Assembly (NCBI GenBank): GCA_949471785.1
Contig: CASWRE010000002.1
Span: 88,821 to 152,820, forward strand
DNA: 64,000 bases
Direction of reading: 5' to 3'
Origin: an uncultured Lachnospiraceae bacterium
Lineage (GTDB): Bacteria > Bacillota > Clostridia > Lachnospirales > Lachnospiraceae
The notes below the pieces were generated by a model, which was not told where the DNA came from, ran no database searches, and worked only from the letters and a program-made list of their open reading frames with translations. The first letter of the stretch is position 1. Every line of letters starts with the position of its first letter. The position numbers and the translations under genes were made by a program. Positions 33,737 to 42,847 of this stretch are shown here, one piece after another.

Positions 33737-36658
33737 TTAATCGTGCTGTTCATTAGAAGCGTCACTGATAGTCGCTTTACCTGTGAGTATTTCCTCGTCT
33801 TCTTTTAGCTTAAAGTAATAATTAAATACATCCTTGGCGATCATGGCCGCATTTGTTGAGGAGTAGCCATGGGCCACACGGACGCAGATTGCCATCTCGG
33901 GACTGTCAAAGGGCGCATATCCGATGAATACGCCGTGGGGAGAACGGTTTTTGCTCTCCTGAGCCGTTCCCGTTTTTCCGGCCACCTCCACATCCAGATC
34001 ATCGTAATAATTCTTTGTGGCGATCACCTGGCGCATGCCTTCATGAACGATATCCCATACGTTTTGATCCACTTCCAGAACACTTTCTACCTCCGCCTTA
34101 TAGTCTTCCAGCAGATTGCCGTCTGAATCGGTGGCTTTATCCAGGATGGTCATCTTATAGCTTACGCCACCGCTGGCTAAGGTGGATACATAGCGGGCCA
34201 ACTGTGAAGTCGTATAGTTATGGGTACCCTGTCCGATGGCGGAAGGGATCGGCATACTGTTGGAGATCTGAGGATCACTTTCGGAGATCTCAATACCGGA
34301 ATTTTTATCCATATTAAATACTTTACAGTATTTTTGGATCATATCCATAGCCTGCACTTCGCTGAACACTCCCTTATTGTTGGTGCCCAGCTGGTAAGCG
34401 GCGTCACAGAAAAAAACGTTGCAGGATTCTTTGATAGCCTCAACCATATTCAGATCTCCGTGACCCCAGCGGTTCCAGCACCGCAGCGGAGAACCGGTAA
34501 TTTTATCAAAAGTACCGGTACAGTCTATTTCCGTATCTTCTGTCAGAATGCCCTCTGTCAGAGCGCCCACCGCTGTCACGGGCTTAAATGTAGAGCCTGG
34601 CGCCGTCTTCTGCTGGGTAGCTTTATTATAGAAGGGTTCGGACAAATCATTCAACAGCTGATTGTAGTAATCAGCATCCATGGTGTTGGCCAGCTTGTTG
34701 TTATCATAACCCGGATAAGAAACCACTGCCCGAAACTCGCCTGTGTTGGGATCTGTAATTACGGCCGAACCGGAACAGGGGTCTAGGGCCAGCTGTGCCG
34801 GAGTAAGTTCAAGATTTGTGATTTTCGCACGCATAAAATCGTAGGCCGTCAGATCGCCGGATGAAAGCCGGTTATAAGTGTCGCTGTCTTCTTTCAGGAT
34901 GCCCTGGTCATACAGGGTCATACACAGTTCTGAGGGCCGAATCTTGTCATCCAACAGCAAATATTTGTAGATGATTTTGGAAAACCCGCTGTCGGATTTC
35001 AGATAATCCTGAACATAAGCGGACAGGGCGGCCAGAATTTCGTCTGTGGCCAGATAATCCGTGTTTTCTGCAATAATGGAGACATCCACCCAGTTTTTGC
35101 TGACTGCATAGCTCAGATAATCATAGAGGGAGATTTTTTCCTCTGTAGTCCATGCTTTGTAGGTGTCGTCGGATTTATCGACGGCATTACTGATCAGTAT
35201 TCCCGTATCCGACAACATTTCATTGACGATATAGCTCTGGTATGCCTTGTACTCGTTGGAAAGCTCCTTATAGGGAGTCTGTTCATCCCCGCTCAACTGC
35301 CTGTTCAATTTTTCAAAAATGTTTGCCTGCTCGTCTTCAAAAATGCTGTTGATCTTTTTTTCCTTTTCGCTGGCATCCGCTGCGGAAAAATGATGATAAT
35401 CTACAATATTGTTGTTGATCAGCGAAAAATAGGCATCATATATGGCAATGGGAATAGATGACGTATCCGTATCGTCCCCCACATTAAATTCTTTGATATT
35501 TTGCAGGTTCGTAAGCAGGATACCGGCAATTCTCTGTTCAAGGATATGGTAGGTGGCTATCTGAAGATTGGTATCGATGGTGAGGTACACATCGTTGCCC
35601 TGAACGGGAGCTACCCGGGATTCTTCGTCAATCTCCAATACTTTGCCCAGATTATCTACGGAAACTGTTTCTTTGCCGTCTACACCCTGAAGAACGGTCT
35701 CCATCTGCTGTTCGATACCGGATTTGCCGATGATGGAAGTAGAATTATATTTGTCACTCTCTTCTCTCAGCTCCTCCAGTTCCTCTGTGGACGCCTTTCC
35801 GGTGTAGCCGATAATCGAGGCAAAATAGAGACTGTCATTATAGACTCTTTTGGAATCCTCCACCACATCCACTCCCTGCAGGGTGGCCTGGCTTTCCATG
35901 ACTGCCGCCACTGTTTCTTCAGACACATCCGTGGCAATCGTAACCGGAAGATATTTCTGGTAACTGGTGGTAAAAAGCTGGTAACGGATACAGGCAATTT
36001 TCAGGATTTCTTCCTTGGTCAGTTCAGCCGGGAAGCCGACTTCCTCCAGTTCTTCGGCTGTATAAGGCTTTTTACTGGTGTCTGGTTTGCCGTCGGGCAG
36101 GATCATAAAAGAATTACTCAGACTGCTGCCAACCAGGCCCTGCATCAGCTCTTCTGCCGTGGCCTCCGCCTGTTGGGGCGTCATATCTTCAATCTTCTGT
36201 TTGCCGTAAACATCGGCTTTGAAACGGGCCAGAGTCACTCCCTCTACACTGTATTTATAATTTCCGTGCTCATCCAGAGCGATATGAAAATCTGTATTGA
36301 TCGTATCGCCATTTTCTTCAATAGTCTGGATCAGCCGGTATATTTCGCTGTTCAGGCTCAGATTTTTACTGCGGGTAGAGCTGTAGGAGCCATTATCTTC
36401 CAGAGTAACAGAATAGGATAAGACATTATAGGCCAACAGCTTGCCATTACGGTCAAAGATATTGCCACGGGTACTTTTTATACCTCTTTCCTTGGTAGTC
36501 TGAATGGAAAAACGGTTTGCATAAGTCGCGCCGTTGATAATTTGCAGGTCATACAGCTTATGAATCAGTATGCCTGCCAGACAGACGAAAAAAAGTATCA
36601 GTACGGTGGTTCGTTTCAATGCAATTTTTTTGAAAAAAGATTTTATTTTTTTAGCCAT
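33737..36658 (-). CDS. mrdA: Penicillin-binding protein 2 (MrdA), long form
   Basis: Class B transpeptidase partner of RodA, 973 aa against about 600-700 in most PBP2. It has a membrane segment (about 17-36), the dimerisation motif STRGNIFDRNGKLLA, and transpeptidase motifs STFK near 689, SCN (ESCNVFF) and KTGTAQE near 893. The extra length is an acidic, helix-rich insertion (about residues 385-620, e.g. EKEKKINSIFEDEQANIFEKL) before the catalytic domain. Its start overlaps the mreD end by 16 bases. The family role is elongation-specific crosslinking; the insertion's role is unknown. Confidence 0.95.
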   Translation of the reverse strand: MAKKIKSFFKKIALKRTTVLILFFVCLAGILIHKLYDLQIINGATYANRFSIQTTKERGIKSTRGNIFDRNGKLLAYNVLSYSVTLEDNGSYSSTRSKNLSLNSEIYRLIQTIEENGDTINTDFHIALDEHGNYKYSVEGVTLARFKADVYGKQKIEDMTPQQAEATAEELMQGLVGSSLSNSFMILPDGKPDTSKKPYTAEELEEVGFPAELTKEEILKIACIRYQLFTTSYQKYLPVTIATDVSEETVAAVMESQATLQGVDVVEDSKRVYNDSLYFASIIGYTGKASTEELEELREESDKYNSTSIIGKSGIEQQMETVLQGVDGKETVSVDNLGKVLEIDEESRVAPVQGNDVYLTIDTNLQIATYHILEQRIAGILLTNLQNIKEFNVGDDTDTSSIPIAIYDAYFSLINNNIVDYHHFSAADASEKEKKINSIFEDEQANIFEKLNRQLSGDEQTPYKELSNEYKAYQSYIVNEMLSDTGILISNAVDKSDDTYKAWTTEEKISLYDYLSYAVSKNWVDVSIIAENTDYLATDEILAALSAYVQDYLKSDSGFSKIIYKYLLLDDKIRPSELCMTLYDQGILKEDSDTYNRLSSGDLTAYDFMRAKITNLELTPAQLALDPCSGSAVITDPNTGEFRAVVSYPGYDNNKLANTMDADYYNQLLNDLSEPFYNKATQQKTAPGSTFKPVTAVGALTEGILTEDTEIDCTGTFDKITGSPLRCWNRWGHGDLNMVEAIKESCNVFFCDAAYQLGTNNKGVFSEVQAMDMIQKYCKVFNMDKNSGIEISESDPQISNSMPIPSAIGQGTHNYTTSQLARYVSTLASGGVSYKMTILDKATDSDGNLLEDYKAEVESVLEVDQNVWDIVHEGMRQVIATKNYYDDLDVEVAGKTGTAQESKNRSPHGVFIGYAPFDSPEMAICVRVAHGYSSTNAAMIAKDVFNYYFKLKEDEEILTGKATISDASNEQHD

Positions 36659-37170
36659 GGTAATCTCTGACCTTCCCTTTCGTTTCCTGTTGTCAGATTA
36701 TTGATTCGATAATAGATTCGATAGAGAATCAGCGTCACTAGGGTTGTGTAAACCACTTCCGGGATTATGATGTGCCATACATAATAGAATGTCTGGGTCC
36801 TTCCCCGTAAAAGGAACTGAGATCCATAGATCACCAGTCCATATGCCAGATCGCTGATGGCAACCAGCACCATGGGCACCTTCACATCATCGTCATAGTA
36901 AACTTTGCAGAGCATACCGTTGAGGAAACCGATATACATGTATACAAGGGCATAAAAGCCCAGTAAGTCACCGTAAAAGATGTCAATCATCAGGCCGGAA
37001 AAAAAGCCGGTAAAAAGTCCCGCTTTCTTTCCGCGCATGAAACCGTTAGACACTGTCAGGATCAGCAGCAGGTTCGGGACCACCGAAGCGATGGAGATCG
37101 CCGGAAACAATGTGGTCTGCAGGAGAAAGGTTAAAAATATTTCAAGGGCTGTCACTACTTTTTGAATCAT
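36643..37170 (-). CDS. mreD: Rod shape-determining protein MreD
   Basis: Integral membrane protein of 175 aa with about five hydrophobic segments, part of the elongasome linking MreB/MreC to the wall enzymes. The pattern FLTFLLQTTLFP and GLFTGFFSGLMIDIFYGDLLGFYAL is typical. It overlaps mreC by four bases and mrdA by 16. Assignment rests on topology and operon position. Confidence 0.93.
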   Translation of the reverse strand: MIQKVVTALEIFLTFLLQTTLFPAISIASVVPNLLLILTVSNGFMRGKKAGLFTGFFSGLMIDIFYGDLLGFYALVYMYIGFLNGMLCKVYYDDDVKVPMVLVAISDLAYGLVIYGSQFLLRGRTQTFYYVWHIIIPEVVYTTLVTLILYRIYYRINNLTTGNEREGQRLPWLKK

Positions 37171-38024
37171 TTCTTTTCTCCAGTTTTCTTTAGTTCCTTA
37201 ATCACAAGCACTTCCTGCAGGTGTCGGAAATCTACCACCGGAATCAGATATCCGTATTTGGTCAGATTATTGGAATCGTAATTGATCTCGCTGATATAGC
37301 CAATCAGGATTCCTTTTAAAAATTTGTCGCTGATATTGGAAGTAACGATCTTGTCCCCCACGCTTACCAGATCCTCTGTGTCGCTGAGCTGGATGAAGTT
37401 CAGCTTGCCGTCCTCGATCAGTGTCAAATCTCCCGCTACCAGACAATTGTCCAGCGTGGAGGATACCATGGCGCTGACATTACTGGCATCGTCAATAATG
37501 GTGCGGACCGCGGCCCAGTCAGGACCCGCCTCGGTAACAATACCGCAGAGCCCGCCGCCCGCAATCACATTCATATCTACTTCAATGCCGTCTTTCGTGC
37601 CCTTATCGATTGTAAAGGTGTTATACCAGTTTCCGGGATTTTTCGATATGACAGAAGCAGCCACTTTATCATACTCTGCGTAATCCATATCCAGAGAATA
37701 CAGACTTTCGAATCTTTCCAGCTTGTCCTGATCCTGTAAAAGCAGATTGTTCTGCTCGGTCAGGGTATCCACTTTTTGCTGCAGCTCTTCATTTTCCTGC
37801 TGCAGAGCGCGGATATCCTCGAAGCCACGTCCCTGATTATACAGCCAGTTGCCGATGCTGTTGATTCCTTTCTGGAAAGGGACCACGGCATAACCGGCTA
37901 CGGATTGGACGGAATCCAGAGGAAGGCGGGCCGTATAGGCAAATAGGAGCAGAGCGACACAGAGAATCGTCATAACCACCAATATATTTTTACTTCTAAA
38001 GGACAGTTTTTTCCTGTTTTTCAT
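37167..38024 (-). CDS. mreC: Rod shape-determining protein MreC
   Basis: Elongasome scaffold of 285 aa with one N-terminal membrane segment (about 12-30), a coiled coil (about 65-105, LQQENEELQQKVDTLTEQNN) and an extracellular beta-barrel domain (KNPGNWYNTFTIDKGTKDGI ... GLCGIVTEAGPDWAAVRTI). It overlaps mreD by four bases and follows mreB by 18. Confidence 0.97.
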   Translation of the reverse strand: MKNRKKLSFRSKNILVVMTILCVALLLFAYTARLPLDSVQSVAGYAVVPFQKGINSIGNWLYNQGRGFEDIRALQQENEELQQKVDTLTEQNNLLLQDQDKLERFESLYSLDMDYAEYDKVAASVISKNPGNWYNTFTIDKGTKDGIEVDMNVIAGGGLCGIVTEAGPDWAAVRTIIDDASNVSAMVSSTLDNCLVAGDLTLIEDGKLNFIQLSDTEDLVSVGDKIVTSNISDKFLKGILIGYISEINYDSNNLTKYGYLIPVVDFRHLQEVLVIKELKKTGEKK

Positions 38025-38042
38025 AAATAATCTATTCCCCGT

Positions 38043-39080
38043 TTAAAGATAGCTTTGTTTTTTACGTTTTTGCTTTTTTGCCGGAAAAGCCCAGGCTTTC
38101 CTCAGGTCATGAGAGAGCAGAATTTCCCTGAGGCCATGAATGGTACCCTCGTCAGAAAATTGGGATACAACCACAGGACAATCCAGCTCATCGGCCAGAT
38201 AGCGGTCGATACCGGGCATGGCTGAAGTACCTCCCATTAAATGAAAACCCTCTTTCTGGACATACTCCCTGACCTGAGGCGGCGTACGTTCCATAACCGT
38301 GCGGATTTCCTCTGCGATCCGTGCCATAGTACGGCGGCAGGCCTCGCTGACCACGCCCTCCGTCACCGGTATCTCTTTGGGAAGGCCGGTGACGGAGCTG
38401 ATACCGATAACTTTTCGGGCTTCTTTTCTGTCATGCCCCAGATCAGCCATGGATGTCTTCAGGCGGACAGCCGTGCGTCGACCGATAAAAAGCTGCTGTT
38501 TACGGCGTACATCGTCTACAATAGCCTGATCCAGCGTATAGCCACCCAGAGGACAGACACGGCTTAAGATCACTCTGGCATCCGCAATCACAGATATTTC
38601 CGTGCTTTGCGCGCCGATATTGACGATCATTTCACCTTTTGTAGTTTTGATGGAAATCCCCAGAGCCACCGCATCGGCAATGGGCCGATAGACGAGATAC
38701 ACTTTGCTTTTGCGAAGCTCACCGACCCTTGCAAGAGAATAGTAGGCTCTCTTTTCAATCTCGGTCATATCGGTTGGTACGGCAAAAAACAGCAGCGGGT
38801 CTTTACCAACGAACCGGCCTGTTTTTTTGAGAAGTGTATAGAGAATAATCTCCAGATGTGTGATATCTGCGATCATACCGTCTGCCATAGGGGTGGATAC
38901 ACGGATGTTTTCCGGCGTTTTTTCGTACATTTCATAAGCCTCGTTACCTGCAGCCAGGTAGGAGTCTCTGTCTATGACAGCAATCATATTCTTTTCTTTA
39001 ACGATGGTATCCCGTTTTACAGCGTAGATTTTCACTACGTCACTGCCGAGATCTATGCCATATTCCTGCCGAAATATCAT
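38043..39080 (-). CDS. mreB: Rod shape-determining protein MreB/Mrl
   Basis: Actin-like ATPase of 345 aa organising side-wall synthesis. The phosphate-1 motif YGIDLGSDVVKIY near residue 8, adenosine region LMGGTSAMPGID near 280 and intervening connect motifs match MreB. Residue choice is more divergent than in canonical MreB (GSDVVKIYA instead of GTANTLVY), so it may be an Mbl/MreBH-like paralogue. It is followed by mreC, mreD and mrdA. Confidence 0.92.
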   Translation of the reverse strand: MIFRQEYGIDLGSDVVKIYAVKRDTIVKEKNMIAVIDRDSYLAAGNEAYEMYEKTPENIRVSTPMADGMIADITHLEIILYTLLKKTGRFVGKDPLLFFAVPTDMTEIEKRAYYSLARVGELRKSKVYLVYRPIADAVALGISIKTTKGEMIVNIGAQSTEISVIADARVILSRVCPLGGYTLDQAIVDDVRRKQQLFIGRRTAVRLKTSMADLGHDRKEARKVIGISSVTGLPKEIPVTEGVVSEACRRTMARIAEEIRTVMERTPPQVREYVQKEGFHLMGGTSAMPGIDRYLADELDCPVVVSQFSDEGTIHGLREILLSHDLRKAWAFPAKKQKRKKQSYL

Positions 39081-39101
39081 GTAAATCCTTTCAAAACCAA
39101 G

Positions 39102-39803
39102 TCAGATCAGATAACCTGCCTCTCGAAAACTGACATACCGATGATCTCCAATCACGATATGATCCAGTAAATGTAAGCCGATAATTTCTGCCGCCTGACG
39201 TATCCGTTCAGTCAGCAACGTATCCTCCCGGCTCGGCGCCGGGTCACCGCTGGGATGGTTGTGGAGAAGGATCAGATTGACAGCGTGATATTGCAGCGCC
39301 GTAATCAATACCTCCCGCGGTGTCAGTACAGAAGTGTTTGCCGTACCCATAGACATACACTGCTCTCCCAGCAATTGGTTCTTTGTGTTCAGCATCATCA
39401 GAAAAATCTTTTCCTGTTCTTCGTGACGCAGAATCTCCATATAGTAATCGGCGATGGTTTCGGGGGCGTCGAAAGATAATGTCCGTCGGGCCTCTGTCCT
39501 GGCCAAACGTTTGCACAGCTCGCCGATGCATTTTGTCTGTATTGCTTTTACAGTGCCCACACCCGGAATATCTGTCAGTTCCTGTAAAGATAAGTGATGT
39601 AAAGACAGAAGCCCTGTCTCACTGCGGGAACGGTACAGGATCTCCCGCGCCAGGTCAAGGGCTGATTTCCCCCGGGTACCCGTGCGCAGGATCACGGCCA
39701 GCAGCTCTGCGTCCTGCAGGGCTTCCGGGCCGTACTGCAGACATTTTTCATAGGGTCTGTCTTCTGTGGGCAATTCTTTCATTCGTAACCATTGTTTTTC
39801 CAT
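39102..39803 (-). CDS. radC: RadC-family JAB/MPN-domain protein
   Basis: Protein of 233 aa with an N-terminal helix-hairpin-helix region (DIPGVGTVKA) and a C-terminal JAMM metalloprotease-like site HNHPSGDPAPSREDTLLTERI. The biochemical role is unproven despite the old DNA-repair name. It is first in the mre operon, a neighbourhood common in Firmicutes. An extended -10-like TGGTATACT lies about 100 bases upstream on the minus strand (low confidence). Confidence 0.95.
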   Translation of the reverse strand: MEKQWLRMKELPTEDRPYEKCLQYGPEALQDAELLAVILRTGTRGKSALDLAREILYRSRSETGLLSLHHLSLQELTDIPGVGTVKAIQTKCIGELCKRLARTEARRTLSFDAPETIADYYMEILRHEEQEKIFLMMLNTKNQLLGEQCMSMGTANTSVLTPREVLITALQYHAVNLILLHNHPSGDPAPSREDTLLTERIRQAAEIIGLHLLDHIVIGDHRYVSFREAGYLI

Positions 39804-39934
39804 TTGACCTCCTGTTTCTCTCTTCAGGCGTCAATGCTGTATAAATACAGTCACAGGAAAATACAATTATTCTAACATACAATCCAGGTAAAGTATACCA
39901 ATTCAAAAAAATTTCATACTTTTATTATGCTTTA

Positions 39935-41563
39935 TTACGAATTCACTCCTGCATCGCGGGTAACCCGATATTTTCTGCGGATGGCTTCTGCCACCCGGAT
40001 GCCGTCCATAGCTGCGGATGTGATGCCTCCGGCATATCCGGCGCCTTCCCCGCAGGGATAGATTCCCGCAATATTGGATTCCAGGGTCTCTCCCCGTTCC
40101 ATACGGACAGGGGAAGAGGTACGGCTCTCGATGCCGCTCAGCAATCCGTCAGGACGGCCAAAGCCGTGAATGAGATGATCAAAGGCGCTGACACCCTGTT
40201 CGATGGAGATTCCGATGGGTTCCGGCAGGATACTTCTCAGGTTTGTAAGACTCCAGTCTCCCTTAATACAAGGGGCCACGTCTCCCAGCACAGTACTGGG
40301 ATGATTGCGGCAAAAATCTTCAAAAAGCTGCACGGGAACGCGCCCGCCGGCCAGGGCATAAGCCCGCTCCTCCAGCTCCTGTTGGAAAGCTACGCCCCGT
40401 AGGGCAGCCGGCGTACCGTCAGAACCATAGGGGAGATAATCTTCGGGGGTCACCGTGACAATCAGAGCGCTGTTGGCATTCCGGCTGTCCCGAGCCTGAT
40501 AACTCATGCCATTGACAGCCAGACGATGGGGCTCTGACGAGGCGTTGACTACATAGCCGCCTGGGCACATGCAGAAGGAATAGACGCTCCTGCCGTTCGC
40601 AAGTTTTCGGGTCACTTTATAAGGGGCTGCTCCCACCTCTTTAGGGTCGGCCAACCCGTACTGGGCAAGGTTAATCATGGTCTGAGGATGTTCGATACGA
40701 ACGCCCACGGCAAAGGATTTGGCAGTCATGGCAAGACCATGGCTGTACAGCATGGAAAAGGTATCTCTGGCGCTGTGCCCGATGGCTGTCACGAGGATTT
40801 CTGTGGAAATCCATTCGTCATCGTTGACCACAATTCCTGCCAGTCTCCCTTCTCTTACCTCCAGCCCGGTCAGTTGATGGCGAAAGAGAAACTGACCGCC
40901 CAGCCGTTCTGTTTCTTTACGCATAGCTTTTACGATATCGATTAAAATATCCGTGCCGAGATGGGGTTTCTGGTCATAAACGACGGTGGGCGGCGCGCCG
41001 AAACGAACAAAGGTTTCCAGCACCAGCCGGTTTCGTCCGGCAGGGTCTTTGACGGAAGTGTTCAATTTACCATCAGAAAAAGTGCCTGCCCCCCCCTCCC
41101 CAAATTGGACGTTCGACCGGATGTCCAGCGTGCCTGTATCCCAGAAATGACCGACTCTCTCTTTCCGCCGGGAAACATCGTCACCCCGTTCCAGAATCAA
41201 GGGACGGTAGCCATGGGAAGCCAGCATGTACGCGCAAAAAAGCCCTGCCGGACCACTGCCTGCAATGACCGGACGGCCTGACAGGGGGATCTCTCCTTCA
41301 TCCGGAAAACGGTAGGGTGTTTCTTCATGTAGAAGGATCGTCCGTCCGTCGATCTTTTTTTTCAGCTTCTCTTCTCTGGATACGACGCAGTCCACGGTAT
41401 AAATATAGAAAAGTTCCGGTTTCTTTCGGGCGTCGATGGATCGGCGTACGATCCTGCAGGAAATCAGCCGGTCCGCAGAAATACCCAGGATTCGGCATAT
41501 TTTGTGCCGCAGATATTTCCGGTCATGGGATATGGGACATTTGATCTGCTGCAATCGAAGCAT
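39935..41563 (-). CDS. FAD-dependent dehydrogenase (COG2509-type)
   Basis: Flavoprotein of about 542 aa with an N-terminal extra domain (about 1-85, MLRLQQIKCPISHDRKYLRHKICR) and a Rossmann FAD motif PVIAGSGPAGLFCAYMLASHGY near 98. Later motifs (VQFGEGGAGTFSDGKLNT, YPCGEGAGYAGGITSAAMDG) match a widespread uncharacterised dehydrogenase group. The ORF track starts at 41593, but AAGGAG just before ATG 41563 fixes the start. It is downstream of a second flavoenzyme on the same strand. Substrate unknown. Confidence 0.9.
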   Translation of the reverse strand: MLRLQQIKCPISHDRKYLRHKICRILGISADRLISCRIVRRSIDARKKPELFYIYTVDCVVSREEKLKKKIDGRTILLHEETPYRFPDEGEIPLSGRPVIAGSGPAGLFCAYMLASHGYRPLILERGDDVSRRKERVGHFWDTGTLDIRSNVQFGEGGAGTFSDGKLNTSVKDPAGRNRLVLETFVRFGAPPTVVYDQKPHLGTDILIDIVKAMRKETERLGGQFLFRHQLTGLEVREGRLAGIVVNDDEWISTEILVTAIGHSARDTFSMLYSHGLAMTAKSFAVGVRIEHPQTMINLAQYGLADPKEVGAAPYKVTRKLANGRSVYSFCMCPGGYVVNASSEPHRLAVNGMSYQARDSRNANSALIVTVTPEDYLPYGSDGTPAALRGVAFQQELEERAYALAGGRVPVQLFEDFCRNHPSTVLGDVAPCIKGDWSLTNLRSILPEPIGISIEQGVSAFDHLIHGFGRPDGLLSGIESRTSSPVRMERGETLESNIAGIYPCGEGAGYAGGITSAAMDGIRVAEAIRRKYRVTRDAGVNS

Positions 41564-41620
41564 GGCAATCTCCTTCCTGATAGGGTATGTCATAAGATCA
41601 GTCTTTTCATCTAAAGGATT

Positions 41621-42811
41621 TCAACTATTGTCCCGGTGGGAAGCTGCCCTTCCCGCCAGAGCTCCGGTGGACCAGGCCCATTGCAGGTTATAACCTCCGC
41701 AATCCCCGCAGACGTCCAAAATTTCACCGGCAAAATAAAGGCCGGGAACCAGACGTGATTCCATAGTCATAGGATTTACCTCGGACAGACTGACGCCGCC
41801 GCTGCACACCTGGGCCCGTTCAAGAGAATGGGCCCCCTTAACGGGGACAGGATAGGCTTTCAGCAGTTTTGCGTATGCCTCCGGTGTGCGGGGACTTTTT
41901 CCGGTTATGACACGGATCATTTTATCGGGAAGCAGCCCCACAAAGAGCTCCTGGTCCGTCAGGCCCCGTCGTGCATCCTTTCGATCCGCCAGGAAAGCTT
42001 CCAGCTCATCGTCTGTAAATTCCGGCAGTAAATCCAATGTGAGGAGGACATGGTGTCCTTTCTGGACGGCCCGAATGGCGTCTATACTGACCTGGAAAAC
42101 AGGAATGCCGGACACACCGTATTCGGTAAATTGGATCTCTCCCATTTCCCGTCGGCACTCTTTGTCGTTGATGTACAGTGTCACCATACCGTCCATACGC
42201 ACGCCGGCCCACTGGCTATAGGCCTTTCCCCTCCCCCGCAGAGGGACAAGAGCCGGCAGCGGCGGAACGATGCTGTGCCCCAGCCTGGCAGCCAGCTCCA
42301 TGGTATCTGCGGAAGAGCCCTGTACCGACGAGGCCGGCCCGCCGCCGCAGAGGATGATCCGGTCAGCCGGATACTGCCAGCCCTCTGTGTGTACAGTAAA
42401 CCCTTTTTCGAAACGGTCGACGCCGGTCACATGCTCCCGGGTTTTAATCCGTACTTTACGGCGGCGGGCTTCATCCTCCAGAAGTTTCAAGACGGCCTGG
42501 GCCTGTTCGCAGTAGGGATAGATCCAGCCGTTTCTGTTTTTGGTGAAAATGCCCAGTTTTGTAAAAAAACCGATTGTCTTTTGAGCGGTAAAGCGCTGCA
42601 GTACCACCTCGGCAAAGAGAGGATCGCCGCCATGGTAATGACGTATGTCCTGATCCGTGTTGGTTATATTGCATTTGCCGTTTCCGGTTACCAGGAGTTT
42701 CTTTCCCGGCCGGTCATTTTGTTCCAGCACAGTGACCCGGCTGCCGTTCTTTGCTGCCCACAGGGCGGCCATCAGCCCTGCGGGGCCTCCTCCTACGATA
42801 CAGATGTCCAT
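41621..42811 (-). CDS. NAD(P)/FAD-dependent oxidoreductase (HI0933/BaiN-like)
   Basis: Flavoprotein of 396 aa with the dinucleotide motif IVGGGPAGLMAALWAAKNG at residue 5, the conserved KLLVTGNGKCNITN near 48, and a C-terminal FAD motif GLYFAGEILDVCGDCGGYNLQWAWSTG. The family includes BaiN, a bile-acid 3-dehydro-4-enoate reductase in Clostridium scindens, but most members have unknown substrates. It lies between the PLP enzyme and the second flavoenzyme, all leftward. Confidence 0.92.
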   Translation of the reverse strand: MDICIVGGGPAGLMAALWAAKNGSRVTVLEQNDRPGKKLLVTGNGKCNITNTDQDIRHYHGGDPLFAEVVLQRFTAQKTIGFFTKLGIFTKNRNGWIYPYCEQAQAVLKLLEDEARRRKVRIKTREHVTGVDRFEKGFTVHTEGWQYPADRIILCGGGPASSVQGSSADTMELAARLGHSIVPPLPALVPLRGRGKAYSQWAGVRMDGMVTLYINDKECRREMGEIQFTEYGVSGIPVFQVSIDAIRAVQKGHHVLLTLDLLPEFTDDELEAFLADRKDARRGLTDQELFVGLLPDKMIRVITGKSPRTPEAYAKLLKAYPVPVKGAHSLERAQVCSGGVSLSEVNPMTMESRLVPGLYFAGEILDVCGDCGGYNLQWAWSTGALAGRAASHRDNS

Positions 42812-42847
42812 AGATAATCTCTCTCCTGACGGAAATTCTTTACAACT

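Noticed and set aside
35501-36421. 306-aa ORF on the + strand
   Set aside because: It lies entirely antisense to mrdA, is rich in Phe, His and Gln without a known pattern, and has no ribosome site.
42050-42817. 255-aa ORF on the + strand
   Set aside because: Shadow of the BaiN-like flavoenzyme; no translation signals.
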